This document shows positions 8,031 through 14,140 of a DNA stretch of 20,703 nt, piece by piece. The position numbers were made by a program, and so were the translations under genes. Under the pieces are notes generated by a model. That model was not told the DNA's origin and searched no databases. It saw only the letters and a program-made list of their open reading frames with translations. Source of the DNA: DATLYH01 sp035575035 (GTDB lineage Bacteria > Planctomycetota > Planctomycetia > Gemmatales > Gemmataceae); assembly GCA_035575035.1 (NCBI GenBank), contig DATLYH010000367.1:1-20703 (forward strand), read 5' to 3'. Position 1 is the stretch's first letter. The number at the start of each line of letters is the position of its first letter.

Positions 8031-8173
8031 AGGGGTCAGGGGTCAATTGTGCGGGATCAGACCTTAGATCAGTCTGGATCAAGCTGTGATCATTCTACCA
8101 GGAAGGACGTGTGAAACCATCTCAGGATGGCACGTCGGCGACTGGCCCCTGCTCCCTCTGACCCCTGACCCCT
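8031..8173. repeat. Heptamer-based inverted repeat, 15-bp perfect arms
   Basis: The left arm at 8031-8045 is two tandem GGGGTCA heptamers with a leading A. The right arm at 8159-8173 is its exact reverse complement (TGACCCC twice). The arms bracket 113 bases of the spacer between two minus-strand genes. This is the same construction principle as the TCATTGG element at 19134-19211. Confidence 0.85.
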
Positions 8174-8176
8174 GTT

Positions 8177-9178
8177 TTAGATGGTTGCCAGCCGCTGGCG
8201 GTGGACGACCGGGGGGAAGAGCGAACCGCCGAACCAGCCGCCCAGCAACGAGACGGCCAGGGTGGTGGCAGCCGTGTAGACCAGGGTATCGACCGAGGCG
8301 GCGCCGTTGTTGAGGCGGATACCGATCATCACCACGGTCGCGCCCAGGCCGACGCACAGCCCCTGCTTCAGCCCGTTGGCCTTGGTCGCCCCCGCCAAGG
8401 CACTGCCGACCAGTATGGCCAGCGTGGTGATCTCCCAGGTCACCAGCTGGGCTTGCAGGTGGCTGCTGATGGTCAGCTTGCCCTCGCTGGCCTCCAGGAC
8501 CATCTCCAGGATGACATTGGCCCAGATGCTCCCGCCGACCGCCACCGCCACGCCGGCCAGGACACGCCCCCAGGCGATTGGCCCGGAGAAAACCGAGGGA
8601 CCGCGCGGCAACGCCGGTAGCGGCACCGAGGGCCGCGGGATCCCCGGGATGCTCAGCCGGGGGAGCGGCCTCCAGATCAACATGCCGACCAACCCGCCAA
8701 CCGCCCCGAACGCCATCTGCAAGATCGGCTGGCCGTAGATGGTCACCGCCGTCAGGGTGTTCGACCGGTCCGGCATGACCAGGACCGAGATCACCCCGTT
8801 CCAGATGCCGACGATGGCGCCATAGATGATCCCTTGCCGCTTGCCTGCCCCGGCCAGTGCTCCGCCGACCAGTAGCCCCAGCGCCTGTAGCCCCTGGAGG
8901 AAGAGCAGGCCGTACAGCGTAGTCCAGACGTTGGGGGCCGATGGGTCCCCGGTCACGAGCAAGCCGGCGGTGCAGAGGTGCCGCAGCCCGTAGTAAAGCC
9001 CCTGAGCCAGCAGCAGACCGACCAGGATGCGGCTCCAGGGGGTCTGCTGCCAGCGTCCGTTTTCGTCAGGCGCGCGCCCCGTCCCCGAAGTGTGGCGGTA
9101 GATCAGCCGTACCCCGCACGTGGGGCACTGGATGCGCTGGTCGAAGGAGTTGTTGCACCGAGGACAGACCATCGCCAT
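8177..9178 (-). CDS. Zinc-ribbon-tipped polytopic membrane protein with internal duplication
   Basis: The 333-residue protein begins with a zinc ribbon, CPRCNNSFDQRIQCPTCG (two CxxC pairs), followed by about eight hydrophobic helices. The membrane part appears duplicated. The first half contains GGALAGAGKRQGIIYGAIVG and the second half GSALAGATKANGLKQGLCVG at equivalent places. A Pro-rich linker (RPLPRLSIPGIPRPSVPLPA) joins the halves. N-terminal zinc ribbons of this kind often face the cytoplasm, but no function can be assigned. The start could be ATG 9178 or the Met two codons later; neither has a strong ribosome binding site. It is the first gene of a minus-strand pair with the YkgJ-like gene. 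Confidence 0.7.
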   Translation of the reverse strand: MAMVCPRCNNSFDQRIQCPTCGVRLIYRHTSGTGRAPDENGRWQQTPWSRILVGLLLAQGLYYGLRHLCTAGLLVTGDPSAPNVWTTLYGLLFLQGLQALGLLVGGALAGAGKRQGIIYGAIVGIWNGVISVLVMPDRSNTLTAVTIYGQPILQMAFGAVGGLVGMLIWRPLPRLSIPGIPRPSVPLPALPRGPSVFSGPIAWGRVLAGVAVAVGGSIWANVILEMVLEASEGKLTISSHLQAQLVTWEITTLAILVGSALAGATKANGLKQGLCVGLGATVVMIGIRLNNGAASVDTLVYTAATTLAVSLLGGWFGGSLFPPVVHRQRLATI

Positions 9179-9609
9179 GGTAGGATGTTCCCGCTGTACC
9201 AGAAGGTTCTATCTTCGTCGGCGGCACGAGCGCGGCGGCCGCTGCCGAAGGGGATCAATTCGCCGGCCGCCTCTCATTCGCCGAGCCGTCACGTGGTGCG
9301 ATGGGTGCGAGGCAGCGAGAAGATCGACCGGAGGGCCAATACCTCCAGGACCAAGCTCCGGGCTGCTCCACCTTCTGCCGCCTCGGTTCCAAGGGTTTGC
9401 CCGGCCCGCCGGACGGGCTTGGGCACCCTCAGAAATATAGGTCACGTTTCATCAGTGGGCAGGCGCTCTCCGCGCGCTTTCCGAGCCCGGAGCGTCCGCG
9501 ACGGGATTATCCGAGCCCGGAGCGTTAGCGACGGGTATTGTCCGAGCCCGGAGCGTCCGCGACGGGTATTGTCCGAGCCCGGAGCGTCCGCGACGGGCAA
9601 GGTCTGTCC
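9179..9609. other. Intergenic region with a repeat array, no convincing gene
   Basis: These 431 bases lie between the zinc-ribbon membrane gene and lipB, both on the minus strand. The part from 9179 to 9480 holds no supported gene; the frames crossing it are Arg/Pro/Ser-rich and typical of GC-rich noncoding DNA. The part from 9481 to 9597 is repeat array B. Confidence 0.6.
9481..9597. repeat. GC-rich dispersed repeat array B, four direct copies
   Basis: Four copies of a 25-base unit (start CCGAGCCCGGAGCG, end GCGACGGG) occupy 9481-9505, 9511-9535, 9542-9566 and 9573-9597. Spacers are 5-6 bases (ATTAT, then TATTGT twice), giving a period of 30-31 bases. The copies differ at only a few central bases. 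The same unit, mostly in the opposite orientation, forms array A. Confidence 0.9.
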
Positions 9610-10362
9610 TCAGCGGCCGGCGGTCACGGCGTCGGAGGGGGTCATCCGGCCGAGTGCGGGGTGGCCGAAGAAGAGTGCTGTGCGATCAAAGCCGAAGCGG
9701 GCGGCGAAGTGCTCGAGGAGCCGCTCCCGAACCAGCGACGGCCGCAGCGGGCCGCGACGCTCGCGCTCCAGTGAGGTCATCGGCCCATCCTCCGGCCCGC
9801 CGCAACGGACCAGCCGGAACGGCCCCAGGTCCGGGTTGACGTTGAGCGCCGCCCCGAAGTAAGTCACCCAGTCGCGCACCGCTACGCCGATGGTGGCGAT
9901 CGGCCGTGAGCCGACCCAGAGCCCGGCCTGCCCCGGGCGCGTCTGACATGGGATCTGGAAATCGGCAAGCACGTCGGCCAGCACCGCCTCCAGCCGGTCG
10001 AGATAGGCGCGCAACCCCAGCCCCAGCCGGTCCAGCGCCAGGATGGGGTAGACGGCCAGCTGGCCGGGCAGGTGCAGCAGACAGCCGCCGCCGCGGTTGA
10101 CCCAGCGCACTGACCAGCGGCGGGCTTTCAGCTCGTCGGCGTCACAGAGGATGTGGCCCCGGCTCCCCTGCCGACCAACGGTGATCAGGGGAGGATGCTC
10201 GCACAGGACCAGGGCGGCGCGGTCACGGTCGCCGGCAACGTGGTAGACCAACAGCCGTTGGAGGGCCAGCGCAGCTTCGAACTCCACCAGGCCCAACAAG
10301 TAAACCTGTAGCAAGGGGCCGGCGTCGGCCGTTTCCGCTCGCCGAGGGGGTTGCAGACCCAT
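9610..10362 (-). CDS. lipB: Lipoyl(octanoyl) transferase LipB homologue
   Basis: The 250-residue protein matches LipB, which transfers octanoate from octanoyl-ACP to lipoyl domains. HPPLITVGRQG (about 56-66), NRGGGCLLHLPGQLAVYPI (about 89-107, canonical RGGxxTxHGPGQ) and IATIGVAVRDWVTYFGAALN (155-174) align with family blocks. The catalytic Cys is in LVRCGGPEDGPMTSL at residue 187. Two departures are visible. The Lys normally just before (I/V)AxIG, half of the Cys/Lys dyad, is Pro154, and HGPGQ reads HLPGQ. Start ATG 10362 is chosen because the longer frame (TTG 10434) would run through a terminator-like hairpin at 10374-10409. The Shine-Dalgarno site is weak. Identity is secure; activity is uncertain. 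Confidence 0.85.
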   Translation of the reverse strand: MGLQPPRRAETADAGPLLQVYLLGLVEFEAALALQRLLVYHVAGDRDRAALVLCEHPPLITVGRQGSRGHILCDADELKARRWSVRWVNRGGGCLLHLPGQLAVYPILALDRLGLGLRAYLDRLEAVLADVLADFQIPCQTRPGQAGLWVGSRPIATIGVAVRDWVTYFGAALNVNPDLGPFRLVRCGGPEDGPMTSLERERRGPLRPSLVRERLLEHFAARFGFDRTALFFGHPALGRMTPSDAVTAGR

Positions 10363-10373
10363 CGTCGCGCTCA

Positions 10374-10409
10374 ACAAAAAGAGGCTCACGAAGGATTGTC
10401 CGTGAGCCT
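10374..10409 (-). terminator. Intrinsic terminator-like hairpin just before lipB
   Basis: Read on the minus strand, AGGCTCACG (10409-10401) and CGTGAGCCT (10390-10382) form a perfect 9-bp stem with a 10-base loop, followed at once by CTTTTTGTTG. This is a textbook rho-independent terminator. It ends about 11 bases before the lipB ATG. It could terminate transcripts from the BI-1 gene about 200 bases upstream, or act as an attenuator for lipB. Confidence 0.75.
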
Positions 10410-10610
10410 GCCGCTGACTCGTCCGGTGCCTCAATCCTCACCCGAGCGGGGTCGGGAGTTCTGTTAGCTTACCAACGTCCTCCCCCGGGCGACAAGCGAA
10501 ATCAAACGCTTGAGCCGATGAGCCTGCGGTGGGCGCGGCCGGGCTGCCGCGGGCGGCCTGGCGCCCCTCCCCGCGAAGGACGCTAAGCCGCAAGCGGCAA
10601 AAGCGCCCCC

Positions 10611-11312
10611 CTAATCACGGCTGGCCATGACGATCCGCAGAACATACCAGAACAGCGTCGCCACACAGGCGAACAGGGCCAGGGCCGCCGCCACATGCTG
10701 GTCGGTATGGAAATGGTACAGGACGTTCGAGGTGTAATACAGGATGTAGCCGCTGATCAGGGCCACCATCACAAAGGCGAACAACGTCCCCAGGCTGAAG
10801 CCGATGAGCAGGCTGGCCACGATGAATCCCAGAGCCAGCAGCGTGCCGACCGACAGGATGGGGCCCAGGTAGGAGAAGTCCTTGCCGGTCACGAACACCG
10901 CCAGGGTCAGCCCGCCGAAGACCGCCAGGGTCAGGATGCCCGCCGTCGGGATGACGCTCGCGTCGGTGAAGTACGCGGCAATGTACAGCAAGGGCAGGAA
11001 GATGATGGCCTCGGCCACCACGTACAGTGCCAGCCCCAGGTACTGCATGCCGCGCGAGGTGTTGGACTGGGCCCATGTCTGGGCGATCCAGCCGACCACC
11101 ATGAACAGGCCGAGGACGACCAGCCAGGAAACCCCGCTGCCGATCATCATCGCGACGAGCTGTTCGATGCCGGGCAAGTTGAGCAGGACGGTTTCCAGGG
11201 CCATGAACGCCAGGATGGCGCCGGCCAGGTGGCTGTAGGTCCGGCGGATGAACAGAGCCCGCTCGCTCGCCACGGCATGGGCCGCCAGGGGATATTCAAA
11301 CTCGTAACTCAT
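10611..11312 (-). CDS. Bax inhibitor-1 / YccA family membrane protein
   Basis: The 233-residue protein has seven hydrophobic helices after a short N-terminus (MSYEFEYPLAAHAVASERAL). It carries blocks typical of bacterial BI-1 proteins: FIRRTYSHLAGAILAF at the first helix, GWIAQTWAQ, FGGLTLAVFVTGKDFSYLGP and YYTSNVLYHF. The bacterial family (YccA, YbhL, YetJ) includes calcium-leak channels and a regulator of FtsH; the role here is not known. ATG 11312 is supported by GGAG 7 bases upstream. A plausible promoter lies at 11402-11431, and the terminator at 10374-10409 may end the transcript. Confidence 0.85.
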   Translation of the reverse strand: MSYEFEYPLAAHAVASERALFIRRTYSHLAGAILAFMALETVLLNLPGIEQLVAMMIGSGVSWLVVLGLFMVVGWIAQTWAQSNTSRGMQYLGLALYVVAEAIIFLPLLYIAAYFTDASVIPTAGILTLAVFGGLTLAVFVTGKDFSYLGPILSVGTLLALGFIVASLLIGFSLGTLFAFVMVALISGYILYYTSNVLYHFHTDQHVAAALALFACVATLFWYVLRIVMASRD

Positions 11313-11401
11313 GATTCGCTCCTGAGTTTCAATGCCTGGGCCGCCAGGGGAGCGCGCCCGGGCTGCTCCCGCTTCGGAAAGGTTTATCGCACCTCCGACC
11401 T

Positions 11402-11431
11402 ATTCTAACTTCGCCCCCCAGAGGAAGCAAA
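11402..11431 (-). promoter_or_regulatory. Possible sigma70-type promoter for the BI-1 gene
   Basis: On the minus strand TTTGCT (11431-11426) and TAGAAT (11407-11402) are separated by 18 bases, about 90 bases before the BI-1 start codon. The match is fair rather than strong. Confidence 0.35.
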
Positions 11432-11483
11432 CTACCCCCGGCGGCCGGCCTTTGCGGGCATGGCCGGCTTCCGGCCTCGGCGG

Positions 11484-11804
11484 TCAGTCGTCCCTCTCGC
11501 CTTCTTCCTCATCCTCGTCGGGCCATTCGTCTAGGCAGACCTTCTCGGGGTCGATACCCAGGTCGAGCAGCTTGGCCTCGGCCTCGCTGGCCGTCCGCAG
11601 ATAGGGGTGCGACAGCATCACGTCGTACAGCCCCATCTGGGCCTCCCAGCCCGCGGCCGTGAGTTTTTCCAGCAGGTCGGCGGTCTCCTCCAGCCGGGCC
11701 CGCAGGTCCTTGCCCAACGCCCGCAGCTCGTCCGGCGTGACCTCGCCACCCTCGTTCAGCTCCTGCCCCGGCTTGCCGAAGAGAAACAGGCTGATGGTGA
11801 CCAT
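11484..11804 (-). CDS. Small acidic hypothetical protein
   Basis: The 106-residue protein begins MVTISLFLFGKPGQELNEGG. The start is fixed by a strong AAGGAGGAGG a few bases upstream; an ATG 11 codons earlier in the same frame would include this site as coding. The middle is helical (DELRALGKDLRARLEETADLL), with the segment GWEAQMGLYDVMLSHPYLRT, and the tail is strongly acidic (DEWPDEDEEEGERDD). I recall similar small proteins in planctomycetes without a function. It lies in line with the gene fragment and RelE-like gene upstream and BI-1 downstream, so it may share their transcript. Confidence 0.75.
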   Translation of the reverse strand: MVTISLFLFGKPGQELNEGGEVTPDELRALGKDLRARLEETADLLEKLTAAGWEAQMGLYDVMLSHPYLRTASEAEAKLLDLGIDPEKVCLDEWPDEDEEEGERDD

Positions 11805-11833
11805 ACGTGCCTCCTCCTTTTCGCGCGGCCGGC

Positions 11834-12004
11834 TCACACGATCGGCCTGATGACCTTGCCGGGAACCAGCGTCAGCCGCTTGCGCCGGCCCAGGGGCGGG
11901 AAGCTCCGTTCGTCCGGGTCCAGGCCCTTGTTGGTGAAAGGGTGGCTGTCACAGAAGTAGTACGGCTCCGCGAGAGCGCGACGGCTTCGACGCGATCGCG
12001 CTAA
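11834..12004 (-). pseudogene. C-terminal gene fragment without a start codon
   Basis: Between the RelE-like stop and the small acidic gene, one minus-strand frame reads ALAEPYYFCDSHPFTNKGLD, then DPDERSFPPLGRRKRLTLVP and GKVIRPIV before a TGA at 11836-11834. Its composition (aromatic, Cys, His and Asn, with a hydrophobic beta-like end) looks like real protein, unlike the Arg/Pro-rich noise frames of this DNA. It has no ATG, GTG or TTG between that stop and the upstream in-frame stop at about 12067. The upstream side is an Arg/Ser-rich GC repeat containing the palindrome CGCGATCGCG. I infer the remnant of a truncated gene; family unknown. Confidence 0.4.
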
Positions 12005-12318
12005 GGTTCCAGAGGGTTTCTGGGGAGCAGGCGGTATTCGCGGAGAAACACCACTCGTTGCCCCTCATGCACTGCGTATTCCACCGCAAACACCCAGTAC
12101 AGCCCACGGCAAATCAGCAGCTTGAGCTGGGGGAAGGAGTAAAGCGGGTCGCCCCATTCCAAGGGTCGGTTCGCCAGCCGCTCTTCAATGACCCGCAAGG
12201 CCTCGGCGTACCTTTCGATCAATCCTGCCTGTCGGGCCTTTTCCCCCAACTGTCGTAAGCGTTCGCGGACTGCCTCGGAATAAACCACTCGGTAAGCACC
12301 CCCCGACGATGGAGCCAT
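12001..12318 (-). CDS. RelE/ParE-like protein, putative toxin
   Basis: The 105-residue protein begins MAPSSGGAYRVVYSEAVRER. Its order is an N-terminal beta strand, a helical pair (EAVRERLRQLGEKARQAGLI then YAEALRVIEERLANRP), and a beta-rich C-terminal half (LKLLICRGLYWVFAVEYAV, then QRVVFLREYRLLP). This matches the RelE/ParE toxin fold in size and layout. RelE members cleave ribosome-bound mRNA and ParE members poison gyrase; which applies is not visible. ATG 12318 is chosen because it follows the upstream stop by only 2 bases, implying translational coupling to the coiled-coil gene. A longer frame back to 12477 only overlaps that gene. The toxin label is inference. Confidence 0.65.
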   Translation of the reverse strand: MAPSSGGAYRVVYSEAVRERLRQLGEKARQAGLIERYAEALRVIEERLANRPLEWGDPLYSFPQLKLLICRGLYWVFAVEYAVHEGQRVVFLREYRLLPRNPLEP

Positions 12319-12320
12319 CT

Positions 12321-12764
12321 TCAGGCGCCTTTCGTGAGGTCCTCGATGTCCTTGAGGATCTGGTCGAAGGTCACGCCGCGTCCCTCCAGTTCGAGCAGTT
12401 CTTCTTCCGTAATCGTCATCGGGGGGGGCTTGGGGAGGAGGGCCTGGAGCGACCGCACGTATTGGTCGCGTTCCCACTCCAGGCTGGTTTTTTCCTTCCG
12501 CAGCTCCGCAACGAGAACCGCCAGTTCCTCACATTGCCTTCTCACCTCATCCAGGTCGGCTTGAAGCCTCGCCAGTTGCTCGCGCGACCGGGCTCGCTCG
12601 GCTCTCATATTCCGGAACTCGTCCAGAGCGCTGCCTAGCTGCTCCTCCAGACGGGCGTCATTCGGCTCGACGCCGGATAACCTCTCGGCAACTTGCCCCA
12701 ACGACCGGATGGCCTCCTCCAGCGACTCGCCCAGCCTTCGGGTAAGATCCTCCTGCTGCGACAT
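12321..12764 (-). CDS. Coiled-coil protein, putative antitoxin partner
   Basis: The 147-residue protein begins MSQQEDLTRRLGESLEEAIR. Residues of about 5-110 are an almost unbroken charged heptad-like coiled coil (for example RSREQLARLQADLDEVRRQ). It ends with a distinct tail, MTITEEELLELEGRGVTFDQ, then ILKDIEDLTKGA. There is no recognisable ribbon-helix-helix, HTH, AbrB or Phd DNA-binding domain as usual in RelE/ParE antitoxins. AGGGG lies about 6 bases before ATG 12764. The 2-base gap to the RelE-like gene suggests it is the partner or antitoxin, with the C-terminal tail as the likely binding segment. An unrelated structural role is also possible. Confidence 0.65.
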   Translation of the reverse strand: MSQQEDLTRRLGESLEEAIRSLGQVAERLSGVEPNDARLEEQLGSALDEFRNMRAERARSREQLARLQADLDEVRRQCEELAVLVAELRKEKTSLEWERDQYVRSLQALLPKPPPMTITEEELLELEGRGVTFDQILKDIEDLTKGA

Positions 12765-12795
12765 GGTCAGCCCCTTTGTTCAAGCCGAGTTTCTG

Positions 12796-12817
12796 CCCCG
12801 CGGGGTCATTCATTATA
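12796..12817 (-). promoter_or_regulatory. -10 box and adjoining palindrome before the coiled-coil/RelE-like pair
   Basis: On the minus strand a perfect TATAAT (12817-12812) lies 47 bases before the coiled-coil start codon. No good -35 at standard spacing is visible (TTCCTG at 18 bases is the best). A perfect 10-bp palindrome, CCCCGCGGGG, at 12796-12805 covers the expected transcription start, where an autoregulatory operator might sit. Confidence 0.4.
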
Positions 12818-12903
12818 AACGTTTCGCCCCACGTCCAGGAACGCATTCAGGAAACATGGGCAAAGCAAACTCCTGGAGCGGTCTGGCTTCCTGTTCCCTG
12901 TGT

Positions 12904-13938
12904 TCATCCGGCGGCCGACCAGTCGAGGATCACCTTGCCCGTGTTGCCGGTCATCATCTGTCGGAAGGCCTCCTGGTATTCCGTGTAGGGGTAGCGGTGG
13001 GTGATCACCGGGCGGATGTCCAGGCCGCTCTGCAACATCACCGTCATCTTGTACCAGGTCTCGTACATCTCCCGGCCGTAGATCCCCTTGATGGTCAGCA
13101 TGTTAAAGATGACCAGGCTCCAGTCGATGGCCATCTCCTTTTCGGGGATGCCGAGCATGGCGATCCGGCCGCCGTGGCACATGTTGGCCAGCATGTCGCG
13201 GAAGGCGGCCGGGCTTCCCGACATCTCCAGGCCCACGTCGAAACCCTCCTTCATGCCGAGCTGCTTCTGCACCTCGGCCAGGCTGCCGGTCCGCGCATCG
13301 AGGGCGACGGTCACGCCCATCTTCCGGGCCAGCTCCAGGCGGTAGGGGTTGACATCGGTGATGACCACGAAGCGGGCCCCGGCATGCTTGACCACCGCGG
13401 CCGCCATGATGCCGATCGGCCCCGCCCCGGTGATCAGCACGTCCTCCCCCAAAACCGGGAACGACAGCGCCGTGTGCACGGCGTTGCCGAACGGATCGAA
13501 GATGGCGGCCACGTCGCGGTCGATGGCCGGGTCATGGTGCCAGACGTTGGTCATCGGCAGGGCCAGGTACTCGGCGAAGGCGCCGGGGCGGTTGATGCCG
13601 ACCCCTTTGGTGTCCTTGCAGAGGTGGCGCCGGCCGGCCAGGCAGTTGCGGCAGCGGCCGCAGACCACGTGCCCCTCGCCACTGACCACCTCGCCGGGGT
13701 GGAAGTCGGTCACATTGGCGCCGACCGCCACAATCTCGCCGACGAACTCGTGGCCGATGACCAGCGGCACGGGGATGGTCTTCCGCGCCCACTCGTCCCA
13801 CTGATAGATGTGCAGGTCGGTGCCGCAGATGCCGGTGCGTTCGACCTTGATCAGCACATCATTGATGCCGATTTCCGGCCGCGGCACATCTTCCAGCCAC
13901 AGCCCCGGTTCCGCCCTGCTCTTGACCAGCGCCTTCAC
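12904..13938 (-). CDS. tdh: L-threonine 3-dehydrogenase
   Basis: The 344-residue zinc-dependent medium-chain dehydrogenase is close in length and sequence to E. coli Tdh (341 residues). It oxidises L-threonine to 2-amino-3-ketobutyrate with NAD+. Catalytic zinc ligands are C38 (GICGTDLHIY), H63 and E64 (IGHEFVGE). The structural zinc site is C93, C96, C99 and C107. The Rossmann glycine motif is in GAGPIGIMAAAV, and AIFDPFGNAVHTALSF and KGIYGREMYETWYKM are family-specific blocks. GTG 13938 is supported by AAGGAG 8 bases upstream. The usual partner kbl (2-amino-3-ketobutyrate CoA ligase) is not in this window. It appears to be a single-gene unit downstream of the metallopeptidase. Confidence 0.95.
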   Translation of the reverse strand: MKALVKSRAEPGLWLEDVPRPEIGINDVLIKVERTGICGTDLHIYQWDEWARKTIPVPLVIGHEFVGEIVAVGANVTDFHPGEVVSGEGHVVCGRCRNCLAGRRHLCKDTKGVGINRPGAFAEYLALPMTNVWHHDPAIDRDVAAIFDPFGNAVHTALSFPVLGEDVLITGAGPIGIMAAAVVKHAGARFVVITDVNPYRLELARKMGVTVALDARTGSLAEVQKQLGMKEGFDVGLEMSGSPAAFRDMLANMCHGGRIAMLGIPEKEMAIDWSLVIFNMLTIKGIYGREMYETWYKMTVMLQSGLDIRPVITHRYPYTEYQEAFRQMMTGNTGKVILDWSAAG

Positions 13939-14140
13939 AGCCGGGACTCCTTCCGCTTGCGGACCGCCCGCCGGGCGAAAACGCCGCGGGTATTTGGTTG
14001 ATGATCGGGCCCTTGGCCTTCGTCATAGTAGTAAATGTACTGCCGACGGTCTGTGCGAAAGTTGTGCTTTCACCTGCCGGTGCGGCGGATCGCCTTCGGT
14101 CCGTGGCGGGTTTACCTGGCGGAAGGAGCCGACCACCGGC

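Noticed and set aside
9481..9597. Possible CRISPR array
   Set aside because: The gaps between repeats are only 5-6 bases and nearly identical, there are no unique spacers of 30 or so bases, and no cas gene is present.
10363..10434. Longer lipB start at TTG 10434
   Set aside because: The extension would encode the terminator-like hairpin, has no ribosome binding site at a useful distance, and adds residues not seen in LipB.
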